Below, piece by piece: positions 13,102-20,842 of a DNA stretch of 27,001 nt. Position 1 is the stretch's first letter; every line of letters starts with the position of its first letter. The DNA comes from Desulfobacteraceae bacterium UBA5616. GTDB taxonomy: Bacteria > Desulfobacterota > Desulfobacteria > Desulfobacterales > UBA5616. The translations under genes and the position numbers were made by a program. The stretch covers positions 1 to 27,001 of the forward strand of contig DIKO01000087.1 of assembly GCA_002423615.1 (NCBI GenBank). Direction: 5' to 3'. A model generated the notes under the pieces. It was not told where the DNA came from. It made no database searches and saw nothing but the letters and a program-made list of their open reading frames with translations.

Positions 13102-15937
13102 AATTCAAAAGCTTAGCATAGATGCGGTGTACGGCTCGCTTGACACCCGCCCTAAGGGCCTTTCCCGGGCCGAGGCATATGTGCGTCTCGGGCACTACGG
13201 GCAAAACGTTCTTCACGAAATAAAAGGAAAGCCGCTCTTTCTTAAACTTCTGGCGAATTTCATTCACCTGATGGCGGTCCTCCTGTGGGTCGGGGGTGCG
13301 GTGGCATTGGCTGCGGGGATGCCCCAGCTGGGGATCGCAGTATGGATGGTCAACGTCATCAACGGGGCCTTTTCCTTCTGGCAGGAATATCGTGCGGAAC
13401 AGGCGACCGAAGCCCTTATGCGGCTGCTTCCCTCCCGTTCCAGGGTGCTTCGGGACGGAGAGGAGGTGAGCATCCGGGCTGAAGAACTGGTGCCGGGCGA
13501 CATCATCCTCATTTCCGAGGGGGACCGTCTTTCAGCCGACGTGAGGCTAGTCCAGACGTCCGAACTTCACATCGATCAATCCACCCTTACCGGCGAATCT
13601 CACCCTGTCATTAAATCGAGCGATCCGGTTTTCTCTGAAAATCTCCCCAGTGCCGAAATACAGAATTTAGCGTTTGCCGGATCCATCATCGCCTCCGGAA
13701 CCGGTAAGGCTGCTGTTTTTGCAACGGGGATGAATACGCAGATCGGCAGGATCGCCGGAATGGCCCAGAATGTGGCCCAGGACATGAGCCCCTTGCAGAG
13801 AGAGTTGATCACGGTCACCAAAGTCGTTACAGCCATTGCACTGGCCATTGGAGTGGTTTTTTTTATTTTGGCCGCAGCCGTAGCAGGGATTACCCCGGCT
13901 GAGAGTTTTATCTTTGCACTGGGAATGATCGTTGCCTTTGTGCCCGAGGGATTGCTCCCCACCGTCACCCTCTCACTGGCCATGGGTACGAAGCGCATGG
14001 CCGACAGACATGCGCTGATCAAAAAACTTTCAGCCGTTGAGACCCTGGGGTGCACGACGGTGATCTGCACCGATAAGACCGGAACGCTGACCCAGAATGA
14101 GATGACCGTCCGAAACATTTGGCTGGGGGCAGGCCGGTTTGCGGTAACCGGGACCGGGTACACACCCGAGGGAAAGATTAGGGGGGAAGATGGAGGCAAC
14201 AGGACTTGGCCTTTGGATGAACCTCCAGGAAAAGATCTTTACCGGTTCTTACTGGCCGCAGCCATGTGCAACAACGCCCGCCTGTTGCCGGCCGAAAGCA
14301 GTCCAACGCCATCTCTCTCGCCCACCCGCTGGGGGATTTTGGGCGACCCTACCGAGGCGGCTTTGAAAGTTGCCGCCATCAAGGGTGGGTTGGATCTGGT
14401 TTCGGAGGAGCGTCGGCTGCCGCGCCAGCGGGAACTGCCCTTTGAATCTAGGCGAAAGCGCATGAGCACGATTCATTGGACGACCGGAAACGACCCCTTG
14501 GAGGAAGGCGCGGGGATTCATCCCGGTTCCCTGATCGCTTTTGTCAAAGGCGCGCCCAAAGAGGTCCTTGATTTAAGCACCCGGATCCGCCTGAATGGAC
14601 AGGACGTCCTGCTCAACGACAACTGGCGGGAAAAGATTATGGCTGCAAACGATGCCTACGCCATCGGCGGGCTTCGGGTGCTGGCCGCAGCCCAGCATCG
14701 TTTCCCGGTTCCGGCAATTCCCGTTGCCTCTGGAGAGTCTGCCTGGAGTCCTGAAAAAGTCGAATCGGACATGACGTTTCTGGGTCTCGCCGCTTTGATG
14801 GACCCTCCTCGGCCGGAAGTGACTCAGGCCGTGCTGAAATGCACCCGAGCGGGTATCCGTGTTGTGATGATCACCGGCGATTACGGCCTCACTGCCGAAA
14901 CCATCGCCCGCAGGATCGGCATTATCCAGAGCGATCGGCCGCGCATCGTTACCGGCGTAGAGTTGGACACCATGGACGACCGGGCGCTTACGCAGGTTCT
15001 GGCGGAAGAAGTGATATTCGCCCGAGTGTCGCCCGAACACAAACTGCGAGTAGTCAGCGTATTGCAGGAAATGGGGAATGTGGTGGCGGTCACCGGAGAC
15101 GGCGTCAACGATTCCCCGGCCCTCAAGAAAGCGGATATCGGTGTTGCCATGGGTCTTTCCGGTACCGATGTTGCCAAGGAAGCGGCCGATATGATTCTGA
15201 CGGACGACAATTTTGCGACTATTGTGAACGCGATCGAGGAAGGGCGCTCCGTTTATGCCAATATCAAAAAATTCGCATCCTACATCTTCACCAGCAATAC
15301 GCCGGAAGCCGTACCGTTTATTCTGTTTGCGCTCAGTGGAGGACGCATCCCCCTGGCCATCAACGTCATGCATGTACTCTCCATCGACGTGGGCACGGAT
15401 ATCGTCCCCGCCCTTGCACTCGGTGCGGAACTTCCCGAACCCGGAGTGATGGATAGACCCCCCCGGAAGCCTGGAGAACATGTCATCACAAGATCCCTCC
15501 TGTTTCGTTCCTATCTTTGGCTGGGACTGGTTCAGAGTACGGCTGCGATGGCGGCATTCTATTTCATGTATTGGACCAACGGCTACTGGGGCTGTTTTCT
15601 GGATATCCCGGCTGAGGGTCCCCTTTACCGGTCGGCCACCGCCATGGCGCTTGCAGCGGTGGTCACAACCCAGATCGGCAACCTGTTCGCCCATCGGTCG
15701 GAGCATGTTTCGGCTTTCCGAATTCCTTTTTTCAACAATCCTATATTGTGGGCCGGGATTGCCACTGAGCTCGCACTGGTCGTGATGATTATCTATACCC
15801 CCCTGTTTCAGAATTTCATCGGCACAAATGCTTTTCCCCTGATGAACTGGATTTTCTTATTCGCCTGGACACCTGCACTGCTGTTCGTGGATGAGGCCCG
15901 CAAGATTTTTATGGACCGGAAGAAGAGGAAAACATGA
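13082..15937 (+). CDS. P-type cation-transporting ATPase, type IIC (Na,K-ATPase-like)
   Basis: This 951-aa ion pump has all P-type landmarks: an N-terminal cation-ATPase segment, the actuator motif TGES (about 169), phosphorylated Asp331 in CTDKTGTLT, KGAP in the nucleotide domain and GDGVNDS (about 672). Ion-site helices resemble animal Na,K-ATPase more than SERCA: TM4 VPEGLLPTVT, TM5 YIFTSNTPEAVPF, TM6 SIDVGTDIVPA and the C-terminal VDEARK. In the TM8 motif that reads QxADL in Na,K-ATPase, this protein has QIGNL, so an Asp is Asn. There is no heavy-metal-binding domain, and no beta subunit gene is in view. The GTG start has a modest AAGG about 8 bases upstream. The pumped ion (Na+, K+, H+ or Ca2+) cannot be fixed from sequence; the RCK neighbours suggest monovalent cations. 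Confidence 0.93.
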   Translation: MNQIYVKIQKLSIDAVYGSLDTRPKGLSRAEAYVRLGHYGQNVLHEIKGKPLFLKLLANFIHLMAVLLWVGGAVALAAGMPQLGIAVWMVNVINGAFSFWQEYRAEQATEALMRLLPSRSRVLRDGEEVSIRAEELVPGDIILISEGDRLSADVRLVQTSELHIDQSTLTGESHPVIKSSDPVFSENLPSAEIQNLAFAGSIIASGTGKAAVFATGMNTQIGRIAGMAQNVAQDMSPLQRELITVTKVVTAIALAIGVVFFILAAAVAGITPAESFIFALGMIVAFVPEGLLPTVTLSLAMGTKRMADRHALIKKLSAVETLGCTTVICTDKTGTLTQNEMTVRNIWLGAGRFAVTGTGYTPEGKIRGEDGGNRTWPLDEPPGKDLYRFLLAAAMCNNARLLPAESSPTPSLSPTRWGILGDPTEAALKVAAIKGGLDLVSEERRLPRQRELPFESRRKRMSTIHWTTGNDPLEEGAGIHPGSLIAFVKGAPKEVLDLSTRIRLNGQDVLLNDNWREKIMAANDAYAIGGLRVLAAAQHRFPVPAIPVASGESAWSPEKVESDMTFLGLAALMDPPRPEVTQAVLKCTRAGIRVVMITGDYGLTAETIARRIGIIQSDRPRIVTGVELDTMDDRALTQVLAEEVIFARVSPEHKLRVVSVLQEMGNVVAVTGDGVNDSPALKKADIGVAMGLSGTDVAKEAADMILTDDNFATIVNAIEEGRSVYANIKKFASYIFTSNTPEAVPFILFALSGGRIPLAINVMHVLSIDVGTDIVPALALGAELPEPGVMDRPPRKPGEHVITRSLLFRSYLWLGLVQSTAAMAAFYFMYWTNGYWGCFLDIPAEGPLYRSATAMALAAVVTTQIGNLFAHRSEHVSAFRIPFFNNPILWAGIATELALVVMIIYTPLFQNFIGTNAFPLMNWIFLFAWTPALLFVDEARKIFMDRKKRKT

Positions 15938-15983
15938 TCGTTAACCCTGGAATTCACTGATCCCATCAACCCGGGAGGTGTTT

Positions 15984-16628
15984 ATGAAAATCATCATCAT
16001 CGGATGCGGGCGGGTTGGCGCCGGCCTGGCCCAGATCATGAGCCGCAGCAGCCATAAGGTTACGGTTGTGGACAGCGACCCTGTCGCTTTCGAACGGCTG
16101 GGACCCGCTTTCAAGGGCCAGGTCGTCCCGGGCATCTGCTTTGACCGTAATGTGCTGATGAAATCCGGAATCGAAAAGGCAGATGCATTGGCCGCGGTTA
16201 CCGCCAGCGACGAAGCCAACCTGATCACCGCGCGTTTGGCCCGCCAGGTCTTTCATGTTCCACGCGTAGCCGCCCGGGTTTATGAACCCCGCAAGGCGGA
16301 AATCTATCAACGGCTGGGCATTCAAACGATATCGCCGGTTGCCATCGGTACGAATCGTCTGGCGAATCTGATCAGCTATGCCCATCTCGAAGCTTCGGCC
16401 AGCTTGGGAGACGGTCAGGTGAGCATCGTGGAGGTGGACATACCGCGTTTATTTATCGGGCGGGAGGTGTCTGCGCTGTCAATTCCCGGTAAGTTCCAGA
16501 TCATGGCCATCACCCGGAACAGCAGGACATTTCTGCCGCGTGAAGGGGCCGTCTTCCAGAAAGGGGATATTGTGCATCTGGCGGTTCAGTCCGGCTCGAC
16601 GAAAGAACTCGATGCAATGCTCGGATAG
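15984..16628 (+). CDS. TrkA-like RCK protein, first of a pair
   Basis: The 214-aa protein has an RCK N-terminal Rossmann domain with GCGRVG (residues 7-12) and an acidic Asp30 at the end of strand 2 for nucleotide ribose. A TrkA-C domain follows (about 140-214). Such proteins bind NAD(H), ATP or similar ligands and gate Trk/Ktr potassium uptake or other channels from the cytoplasm. The ATG at 15984 follows GGGAGG (15973-15978); a GTG at 15978 would overlap that site. The gene begins about 46 bases after the ATPase stop and 17 before its partner, so co-transcription is likely. No TrkH/TrkG/KtrB membrane subunit is in the window. Confidence 0.9.
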   Translation: MKIIIIGCGRVGAGLAQIMSRSSHKVTVVDSDPVAFERLGPAFKGQVVPGICFDRNVLMKSGIEKADALAAVTASDEANLITARLARQVFHVPRVAARVYEPRKAEIYQRLGIQTISPVAIGTNRLANLISYAHLEASASLGDGQVSIVEVDIPRLFIGREVSALSIPGKFQIMAITRNSRTFLPREGAVFQKGDIVHLAVQSGSTKELDAMLG

Positions 16629-16645
16629 CAGGGAGGAATCCAAAT

Positions 16646-17332
16646 ATGAACGTAATTATCGTAGGCTGCGGGAAAGTGGGTATCTACCTGGGAACCTTGC
16701 TAAAGACCGGAGGACACCGGATCAGGTTGATCGAAACCCGAAGAGAACACGCATCTAACCTGGAAAAGGATTTCCCGAAATCCGCTCTGGTGACGGGCAG
16801 CGGCACCGATCCGAACGTGCTGGAAGCGGCCGGGATTCATAACGCCGACGTGGTTGCGGCAGTGACCGGAGACGACGCGCATAACCTGGTGATCACCAGC
16901 CTGGCGCGGTTTGAGTTTCGAGTCAAGCGAACGATTGCCCGGGTCAACAATCCCGCAAACGCCTGGATGTTCACGCCGGATTTGGGTGTGGATGTAGCCC
17001 TCAACCAGGCCGATCTCATGGGGCATCTGATCGTTGAGCAGATGTCTCTGGGAGACATGGTCACCCTACTTAAATTACGCAAGGGGCAGTACTCTCTGGT
17101 TGAAAAAAAAGTCGCTCCCGGATCACCGGCCGCCGGGAAAGCAGTCCGCGACCTGGAATTGCCTGAAAAATGCATACTGGCTGGGGTTATCCGCACGGGC
17201 GAATTGATGATTCCCCGGGGCAACACGGTGCTTCGCTCAGACGACGGGGTGTTGGCCGTTGTCCATTCGGACAACCTTCAAGATCTGGCGGATCTGCTTG
17301 CGGAACCGGACGGCAAAACCATCAGCAGTTAG
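16646..17332 (+). CDS. TrkA-like RCK protein, second of a pair
   Basis: The 228-aa protein has the same architecture as its neighbour: GCGKVG Rossmann motif at residues 7-12, an acidic Glu30, and a TrkA-C domain from about residue 145. E. coli TrkA is a single chain of about 458 aa with two such units in tandem. These two genes sum to 442 aa and look like that protein split in two, or its unfused ancestor-like form. A good ribosome binding site (GGGAGG) lies about 9 bases before the ATG. The partner channel is unknown; the next gene is an FNT channel. Confidence 0.9.
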   Translation: MNVIIVGCGKVGIYLGTLLKTGGHRIRLIETRREHASNLEKDFPKSALVTGSGTDPNVLEAAGIHNADVVAAVTGDDAHNLVITSLARFEFRVKRTIARVNNPANAWMFTPDLGVDVALNQADLMGHLIVEQMSLGDMVTLLKLRKGQYSLVEKKVAPGSPAAGKAVRDLELPEKCILAGVIRTGELMIPRGNTVLRSDDGVLAVVHSDNLQDLADLLAEPDGKTISS

Positions 17333-17389
17333 ACCGCAAAATTAAACCCCTGTTTGAGCAGGTACGTTAAAAGATAAGGAGATATCCCC

Positions 17390-18280
17390 ATGGAAAAATC
17401 ATCTTTGAAACAAATCACCGGAATTGACGCTCTGATTCCCCATGAAATGGCCAAAAAAGCCGCGCAGGTCGGCGTGACGAAAGTGAGGATGGGCTGGCGT
17501 AATATGTTTGCCCTGTCCATGATGGCCGGGGCCTTCATTGCCCTTGGCGCTGGATTTTCGACCATCGTCACCACCGGAGCCGCAGAAAACCTCTCGTTCG
17601 GGGTCACGAAACTGGTCGGCGGGATGGCGTTCAGTCTCGGCCTGATCCTGGTGGTCGTAGCCGGGGCCGAATTATTCACCGGAAACAACCTTATTGTCAT
17701 GGCCTGGGCAAGCAGGCAGATTTCCACCCGGGAGCTGTTGAGAAACTGGGGGATCGTTTACCTGGGAAATATGGCGGGAAGCCTGGCAACGGCACTGCTG
17801 ATGCTGTTTACCCGGCAATATCTGTTTTCAAATGGTGCCGTGGGACTGAATATTTTAACCATAGCCGATTACAAGTGCGGGTTACCGTTTATCCAGGCCC
17901 TGACCCTGGGGATCTTCTGCAATGCCCTGGTCTGCATGGCGGTATGGCTGTGCTTCAGTTGCCACTCGACGACAGACCGCATTCTGGCGGTCATTTTCCC
18001 CATTGCGGCTTTTGTCGCCGGGGGATTTGAGCATAGTGTCGCCAATATGTATTTTATCCCCATGGGTCTTTTTGTGAAGACTTTCTCGGTTCCCGAATTC
18101 TGGAGTCTGACAGGCCACTCAGCGGGTGATTTCGGGACACTCAATATCGTTAATTTCCTTTTACATAATCTACTGCCGGTGACCCTGGGAAACATTTTCG
18201 GCGGGTCCGTCATGGTGGGACTGGTTTACTGGTTTATTTATATACGAAAACCGAGAGTATCTCCTTTTGCCGTGGATTAA
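17390..18280 (+). CDS. Formate/nitrite transporter (FNT family, FocA-like)
   Basis: This is a 296-aa six-helix pentameric channel of the FNT family. Signatures are AELFTGNNLIV, the second half repeat LGIFCNALVCMAVW, and GFEHSVANMYFIPMG, which contains the central His that controls anion/weak-acid passage. The form of these motifs is closest to FocA, so formate is the best guess, with nitrite or hydrosulfide alternatives; formate is a common electron donor for sulfate reducers. AAGGAG (17376-17381) lies 8 bases before the ATG. It is the last gene of the ATPase-RCK-RCK run. No terminator was recognised after it. Confidence 0.94.
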   Translation: MEKSSLKQITGIDALIPHEMAKKAAQVGVTKVRMGWRNMFALSMMAGAFIALGAGFSTIVTTGAAENLSFGVTKLVGGMAFSLGLILVVVAGAELFTGNNLIVMAWASRQISTRELLRNWGIVYLGNMAGSLATALLMLFTRQYLFSNGAVGLNILTIADYKCGLPFIQALTLGIFCNALVCMAVWLCFSCHSTTDRILAVIFPIAAFVAGGFEHSVANMYFIPMGLFVKTFSVPEFWSLTGHSAGDFGTLNIVNFLLHNLLPVTLGNIFGGSVMVGLVYWFIYIRKPRVSPFAVD

Positions 18281-18326
18281 ACATTTCCGATCCAGGAATC
18301 CAGGTTGACCCGCCCGTGGAATTATC

Positions 18327-18356
18327 TTGAAAAGCTTGTGGAATATTTGCTATATT
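18327..18356 (+). promoter_or_regulatory. Candidate extended -10 promoter for the CBM48-kinase-HAD unit
   Basis: TTGAAA (18327-18332, 5/6) and TATATT (18351-18356, 5/6) are spaced by 18 bases, and TGC immediately before the -10 adds an extended -10 element. This is the best sigma-70 match seen in the window. It would start a transcript near 18363. Confidence 0.6.
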
Positions 18357-18362
18357 TTAAAT

Positions 18363-18667
18363 ATTGAAATGATGATTGGTAAAAACTATTCCCATCCCCG
18401 GTGAAAAATTATAATTTTTGCTTAAATGGGGAGCGGAATGTGATGTAACTGCCTTGAACAGGGCGAAACGGGTCAATCCGTGAACCGTATTTTCCCGGAA
18501 CAGCTCGAATTCACCTCGATCATACGAATTTTGCCGCTTCACCCTGCATGTTTTCGCGAATCGCACTTGGTTCCCGGGCCATCACCAACATGGCAGGCAT
18601 TTTGATCCCCGGCTGTTTGAGAAGGTATCGCCGGTTGGACTTTTTTTTCGGAAACAGGGGAATTACC
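18363..18667 (+). other. Long untranslated leader with no recognised gene
   Basis: About 300 bases lie between the predicted transcription start and the CBM48 start codon. I saw no convincing gene: a frame open from 18548 is in phase with the downstream gene but lacks a ribosome binding site. The leader contains a 16-base perfect palindrome (18404-18419) bracketed by CCCAT (18391-18395) and ATGGG (18426-18430), which could fold together. No known riboswitch consensus was matched by eye. Confidence 0.4.
18404..18419. repeat. 16-bp AT palindrome in the leader
   Basis: AAAAATTATAATTTTT is a perfect palindrome with no spacer. It could be a protein-binding dyad or part of a longer leader hairpin with the flanking CCCAT/ATGGG arms. 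Confidence 0.6.
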
Positions 18668-18955
18668 ATGAAAGATAAAAAATCAAATCCGGACATCAAA
18701 CGAAAAAAAGTATCTTTTGCCGTCAGTTTTCCGGATGCTGCAAAGGTGGCACTGGCCGGGGAATTCAACGACTGGAATCCGGCCAAACACCCCATGGAAC
18801 GCTGTGATGACGGGGTATGGCGAAAATCCCTTTTTTTATATCCGGGAACATACGAGTATAAATTCATGGTGGACGGCGAATGGCAAAACGACCCGCAAAA
18901 CCCGCTGGTCTGCCCCAACGCTTTCGGCACCCGGAATAATTTCATTCTGGTTTAA
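18668..18955 (+). CDS. Stand-alone AMPK-beta-type glycogen-binding domain (CBM48)
   Basis: The 95-aa protein is essentially one carbohydrate-binding module of the AMPK beta/CBM48 type. The residues that bind glycogen in AMPK beta are present in order: Trp in FNDWNP, Lys in YEYKFMVDG, Trp in GEWQNDP, and Asn in the closing RNNFILV. There is no catalytic domain and no signal peptide, so it is probably a cytoplasmic alpha-glucan-binding or scaffold protein. AGGGG lies about 7 bases before the ATG at 18668. A GC-rich hairpin and 71 bases separate it from the kinase gene. Confidence 0.9.
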   Translation: MKDKKSNPDIKRKKVSFAVSFPDAAKVALAGEFNDWNPAKHPMERCDDGVWRKSLFLYPGTYEYKFMVDGEWQNDPQNPLVCPNAFGTRNNFILV

Positions 18956-18959
18956 AGCG

Positions 18960-18975
18960 CCGGGGGCATCCCCGG
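18960..18975 (+). promoter_or_regulatory. GC-rich hairpin between the CBM48 and kinase genes
   Basis: CCGGGG (18960-18965), the loop GCAT and CCCCGG (18970-18975) form a perfect 6-bp stem 4 bases after the CBM48 stop. No T-run follows. Like the dsrB-dsrD hairpin it may stabilise the upstream message or reduce read-through. Confidence 0.45.
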
Positions 18976-19026
18976 GTGCTGCGCCGCGATTCAACAACAG
19001 CCGAAAAGCGGAAAAACAGGTGAACC

Positions 19027-20046
19027 ATGGCTCTGATGAAAGACGATTGGAAAGGCATCAGAATCCACAAATATGGTCCCTTATACCATCATCTGCGCCG
19101 GTGCGTTCTCCCCAGCCTCGACATCGAGGCCAAAAGCCCTTCATTTGAAGCAAGGCCCATCAGTCTGCAGAACGGCGTGTACCTGTTTGAGGAAAAAAAA
19201 TCCGGAAAACTTTTCATCGGCAAGTTTTTCGGGACCCGGAAAATGATCCCGGAAAATGAGCAGCGACGTCTTCTCGATGCCGAATTCAACAATCTGAAAA
19301 TTCTGAGAAACAAGGGGCTCCGGCATGTGCCGGACCAGGTGGTCAGGCCCATCAGCAAGGCGGCGGAAATTAACTGCCTGCTGGTGGAAAATCATGTTCC
19401 GGGTCATGATCTCGATTATTACATCCAAAAGGCCATCAAAGAGGGGCAAAACGACCGTCTGATGAAAAAGCTTTCCGAGCTGGCTCGGTTTTTTGCCAGG
19501 CTGCACGCCTGCACGGCCATACCCGGAAAAATCAATATCCGGCGGATTCAGTATGATTTTAATGAATTCGTTCGGACTTTGCTTAAAAAGAATTTGATTG
19601 ACAAAAAAACATCGGACCGGTTCTTGTCCCTGCTCCGGGAATGGCGCGATAGCCGCGGTATTTCTTCAAACACGTCAGTCCTGGTGCATGGGGACGCCAC
19701 CCCCACCAATTTTATTTTCAGCCCGGATGTGGGCATTACGGCCATTGACCTCGAAAGAATGCATTTTTCGGACAATGCGCTTGATATCGGGATGCTGGCG
19801 GCGGAATTGAAACATCACTATGCGGCCTGCGCATTGAACGCCGGCGCATCCGAGCCGTTTATCCAGCATTTTATCGCCTCCTATCACCGAGAGCTGGCCG
19901 GTTCAGACGCGTTAATTACATCTCTCAACGAACGCAATCCTTTTTACATGGCCATGGGTGAATTAAGAATCGCCCGAAACGAGTGGCTTCACGTGGATCA
20001 CCGGAGATGGCTGATCGAAGAAGCCTTGAGATGCTTACAGCGGTAA
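19027..20046 (+). CDS. APH-fold kinase of unknown substrate
   Basis: The 339-aa protein has the full motif set of aminoglycoside/choline-type kinases: Lys66 (FIGKFF), Glu86 in the following helix, the catalytic loop HGDATPTN (Asp223, Asn228) and the metal-binding Asp241 in AIDLERM. It is probably an active small-molecule phosphotransferase. The substrate is not evident; the glycogen-binding neighbour suggests a sugar or a glucan-linked metabolite, but this is inference. The sequence is not recognisable as a known antibiotic-resistance enzyme. The ATG at 19027 has ACAGG 6 bases upstream. The HAD gene follows after 16 bases. Confidence 0.8.
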   Translation: MALMKDDWKGIRIHKYGPLYHHLRRCVLPSLDIEAKSPSFEARPISLQNGVYLFEEKKSGKLFIGKFFGTRKMIPENEQRRLLDAEFNNLKILRNKGLRHVPDQVVRPISKAAEINCLLVENHVPGHDLDYYIQKAIKEGQNDRLMKKLSELARFFARLHACTAIPGKINIRRIQYDFNEFVRTLLKKNLIDKKTSDRFLSLLREWRDSRGISSNTSVLVHGDATPTNFIFSPDVGITAIDLERMHFSDNALDIGMLAAELKHHYAACALNAGASEPFIQHFIASYHRELAGSDALITSLNERNPFYMAMGELRIARNEWLHVDHRRWLIEEALRCLQR

Positions 20047-20062
20047 ACAATGGAGGCAAATC

Positions 20063-20818
20063 ATGATGTCGGAAAAGCACCGGGATACCATCACCACCGT
20101 ATTGTTCGATATGTACGGCACTCTTGTGGATATCAAGACCGATGAACACCGGGATGATATTTTTGAATCTTTATCCCGGTTTCTGGAATATCGGCAGGTA
20201 TATATTCCACCGGGGGAATTCAAGGAGCTTTATTTCTCCCATATCAACCAGCAGTTGGCCAAAAGCCGGGAAAACCATCCTGAAATCGATGTGGCGCTGG
20301 CATTTGAAGATGTTCTGAGCCACCACGGGGGGGCTTACAACCGGTATCTGGCCATGATCACCACCCAGTTGTACCGGTCCCTCTGCCGGGAACGGATGAA
20401 ATTATTCCCGGATACCTTCTGGACCTTGAATAAATTCCGGAAGCGATACAGACTGGGCATTGTTTCAGATTCCCAGAGACTTTTCTGCAAAGCCGAGTTG
20501 AAAGCCCTCCGTATCGAAGATTTTTTTGATGTGGTTGTCATCTCCTCGGATTACGGCTTCCGAAAACCCGATCCCAGGCTTTTCAATATCGCTCTGACGA
20601 TTTTCAATGTCGGAGCGTCTGAGGCTGTCTATATCGGCAATAACTTTGAAACCGACGCCGTGGGAGCCAAAAAAGCCGGCTTCGGTCTGGTGGGCCTCAT
20701 CCACCAGACCGATGAAGACAAGATGGGGTATCTTGTTGAACATGTACCGGATTTTATTGCGGCAAATCTTTCCGAGGCTTTCGAGATGGTGACGGGGGAT
20801 AAAAAATACGTGACATAG
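20063..20818 (+). CDS. HAD-superfamily hydrolase (probable phosphatase)
   Basis: The 251-aa protein has the HAD motifs in order: nucleophile Asp16 in FDMYGT (Tyr at the usual second Asp, as in haloacid-dehalogenase-like members), Ser135 in GIVSDS, Lys158 in GFRKPDP and Asp188 in IGNNFETD. A helical cap lies between motifs I and II. DMYGT rather than DxDGT makes either a phosphatase or a dehalogenase-like hydrolase possible; the kinase next door favours phosphoester chemistry. GGAGG (20052-20056) serves the ATG at 20063 or the one at 20066. It ends 24 bases before the convergent ABC operon. Confidence 0.87.
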   Translation: MMSEKHRDTITTVLFDMYGTLVDIKTDEHRDDIFESLSRFLEYRQVYIPPGEFKELYFSHINQQLAKSRENHPEIDVALAFEDVLSHHGGAYNRYLAMITTQLYRSLCRERMKLFPDTFWTLNKFRKRYRLGIVSDSQRLFCKAELKALRIEDFFDVVVISSDYGFRKPDPRLFNIALTIFNVGASEAVYIGNNFETDAVGAKKAGFGLVGLIHQTDEDKMGYLVEHVPDFIAANLSEAFEMVTGDKKYVT

Positions 20819-20842
20819 AACGGTTCCGGTGTGCCGAATTCA

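Noticed and set aside
18330..18360. Sigma-54 promoter reading of the TGGAATATTTGC sequence near 18339-18350
   Set aside because: The GG and GC elements are too close together for -24/-12 spacing; the sigma-70 extended -10 reading fits better.
18548..18667. N-terminal extension of the CBM48 protein from an ATG at 18548
   Set aside because: No ribosome binding site, the added residues look non-coding, and the ATG at 18668 has a good site and gives a complete single domain.
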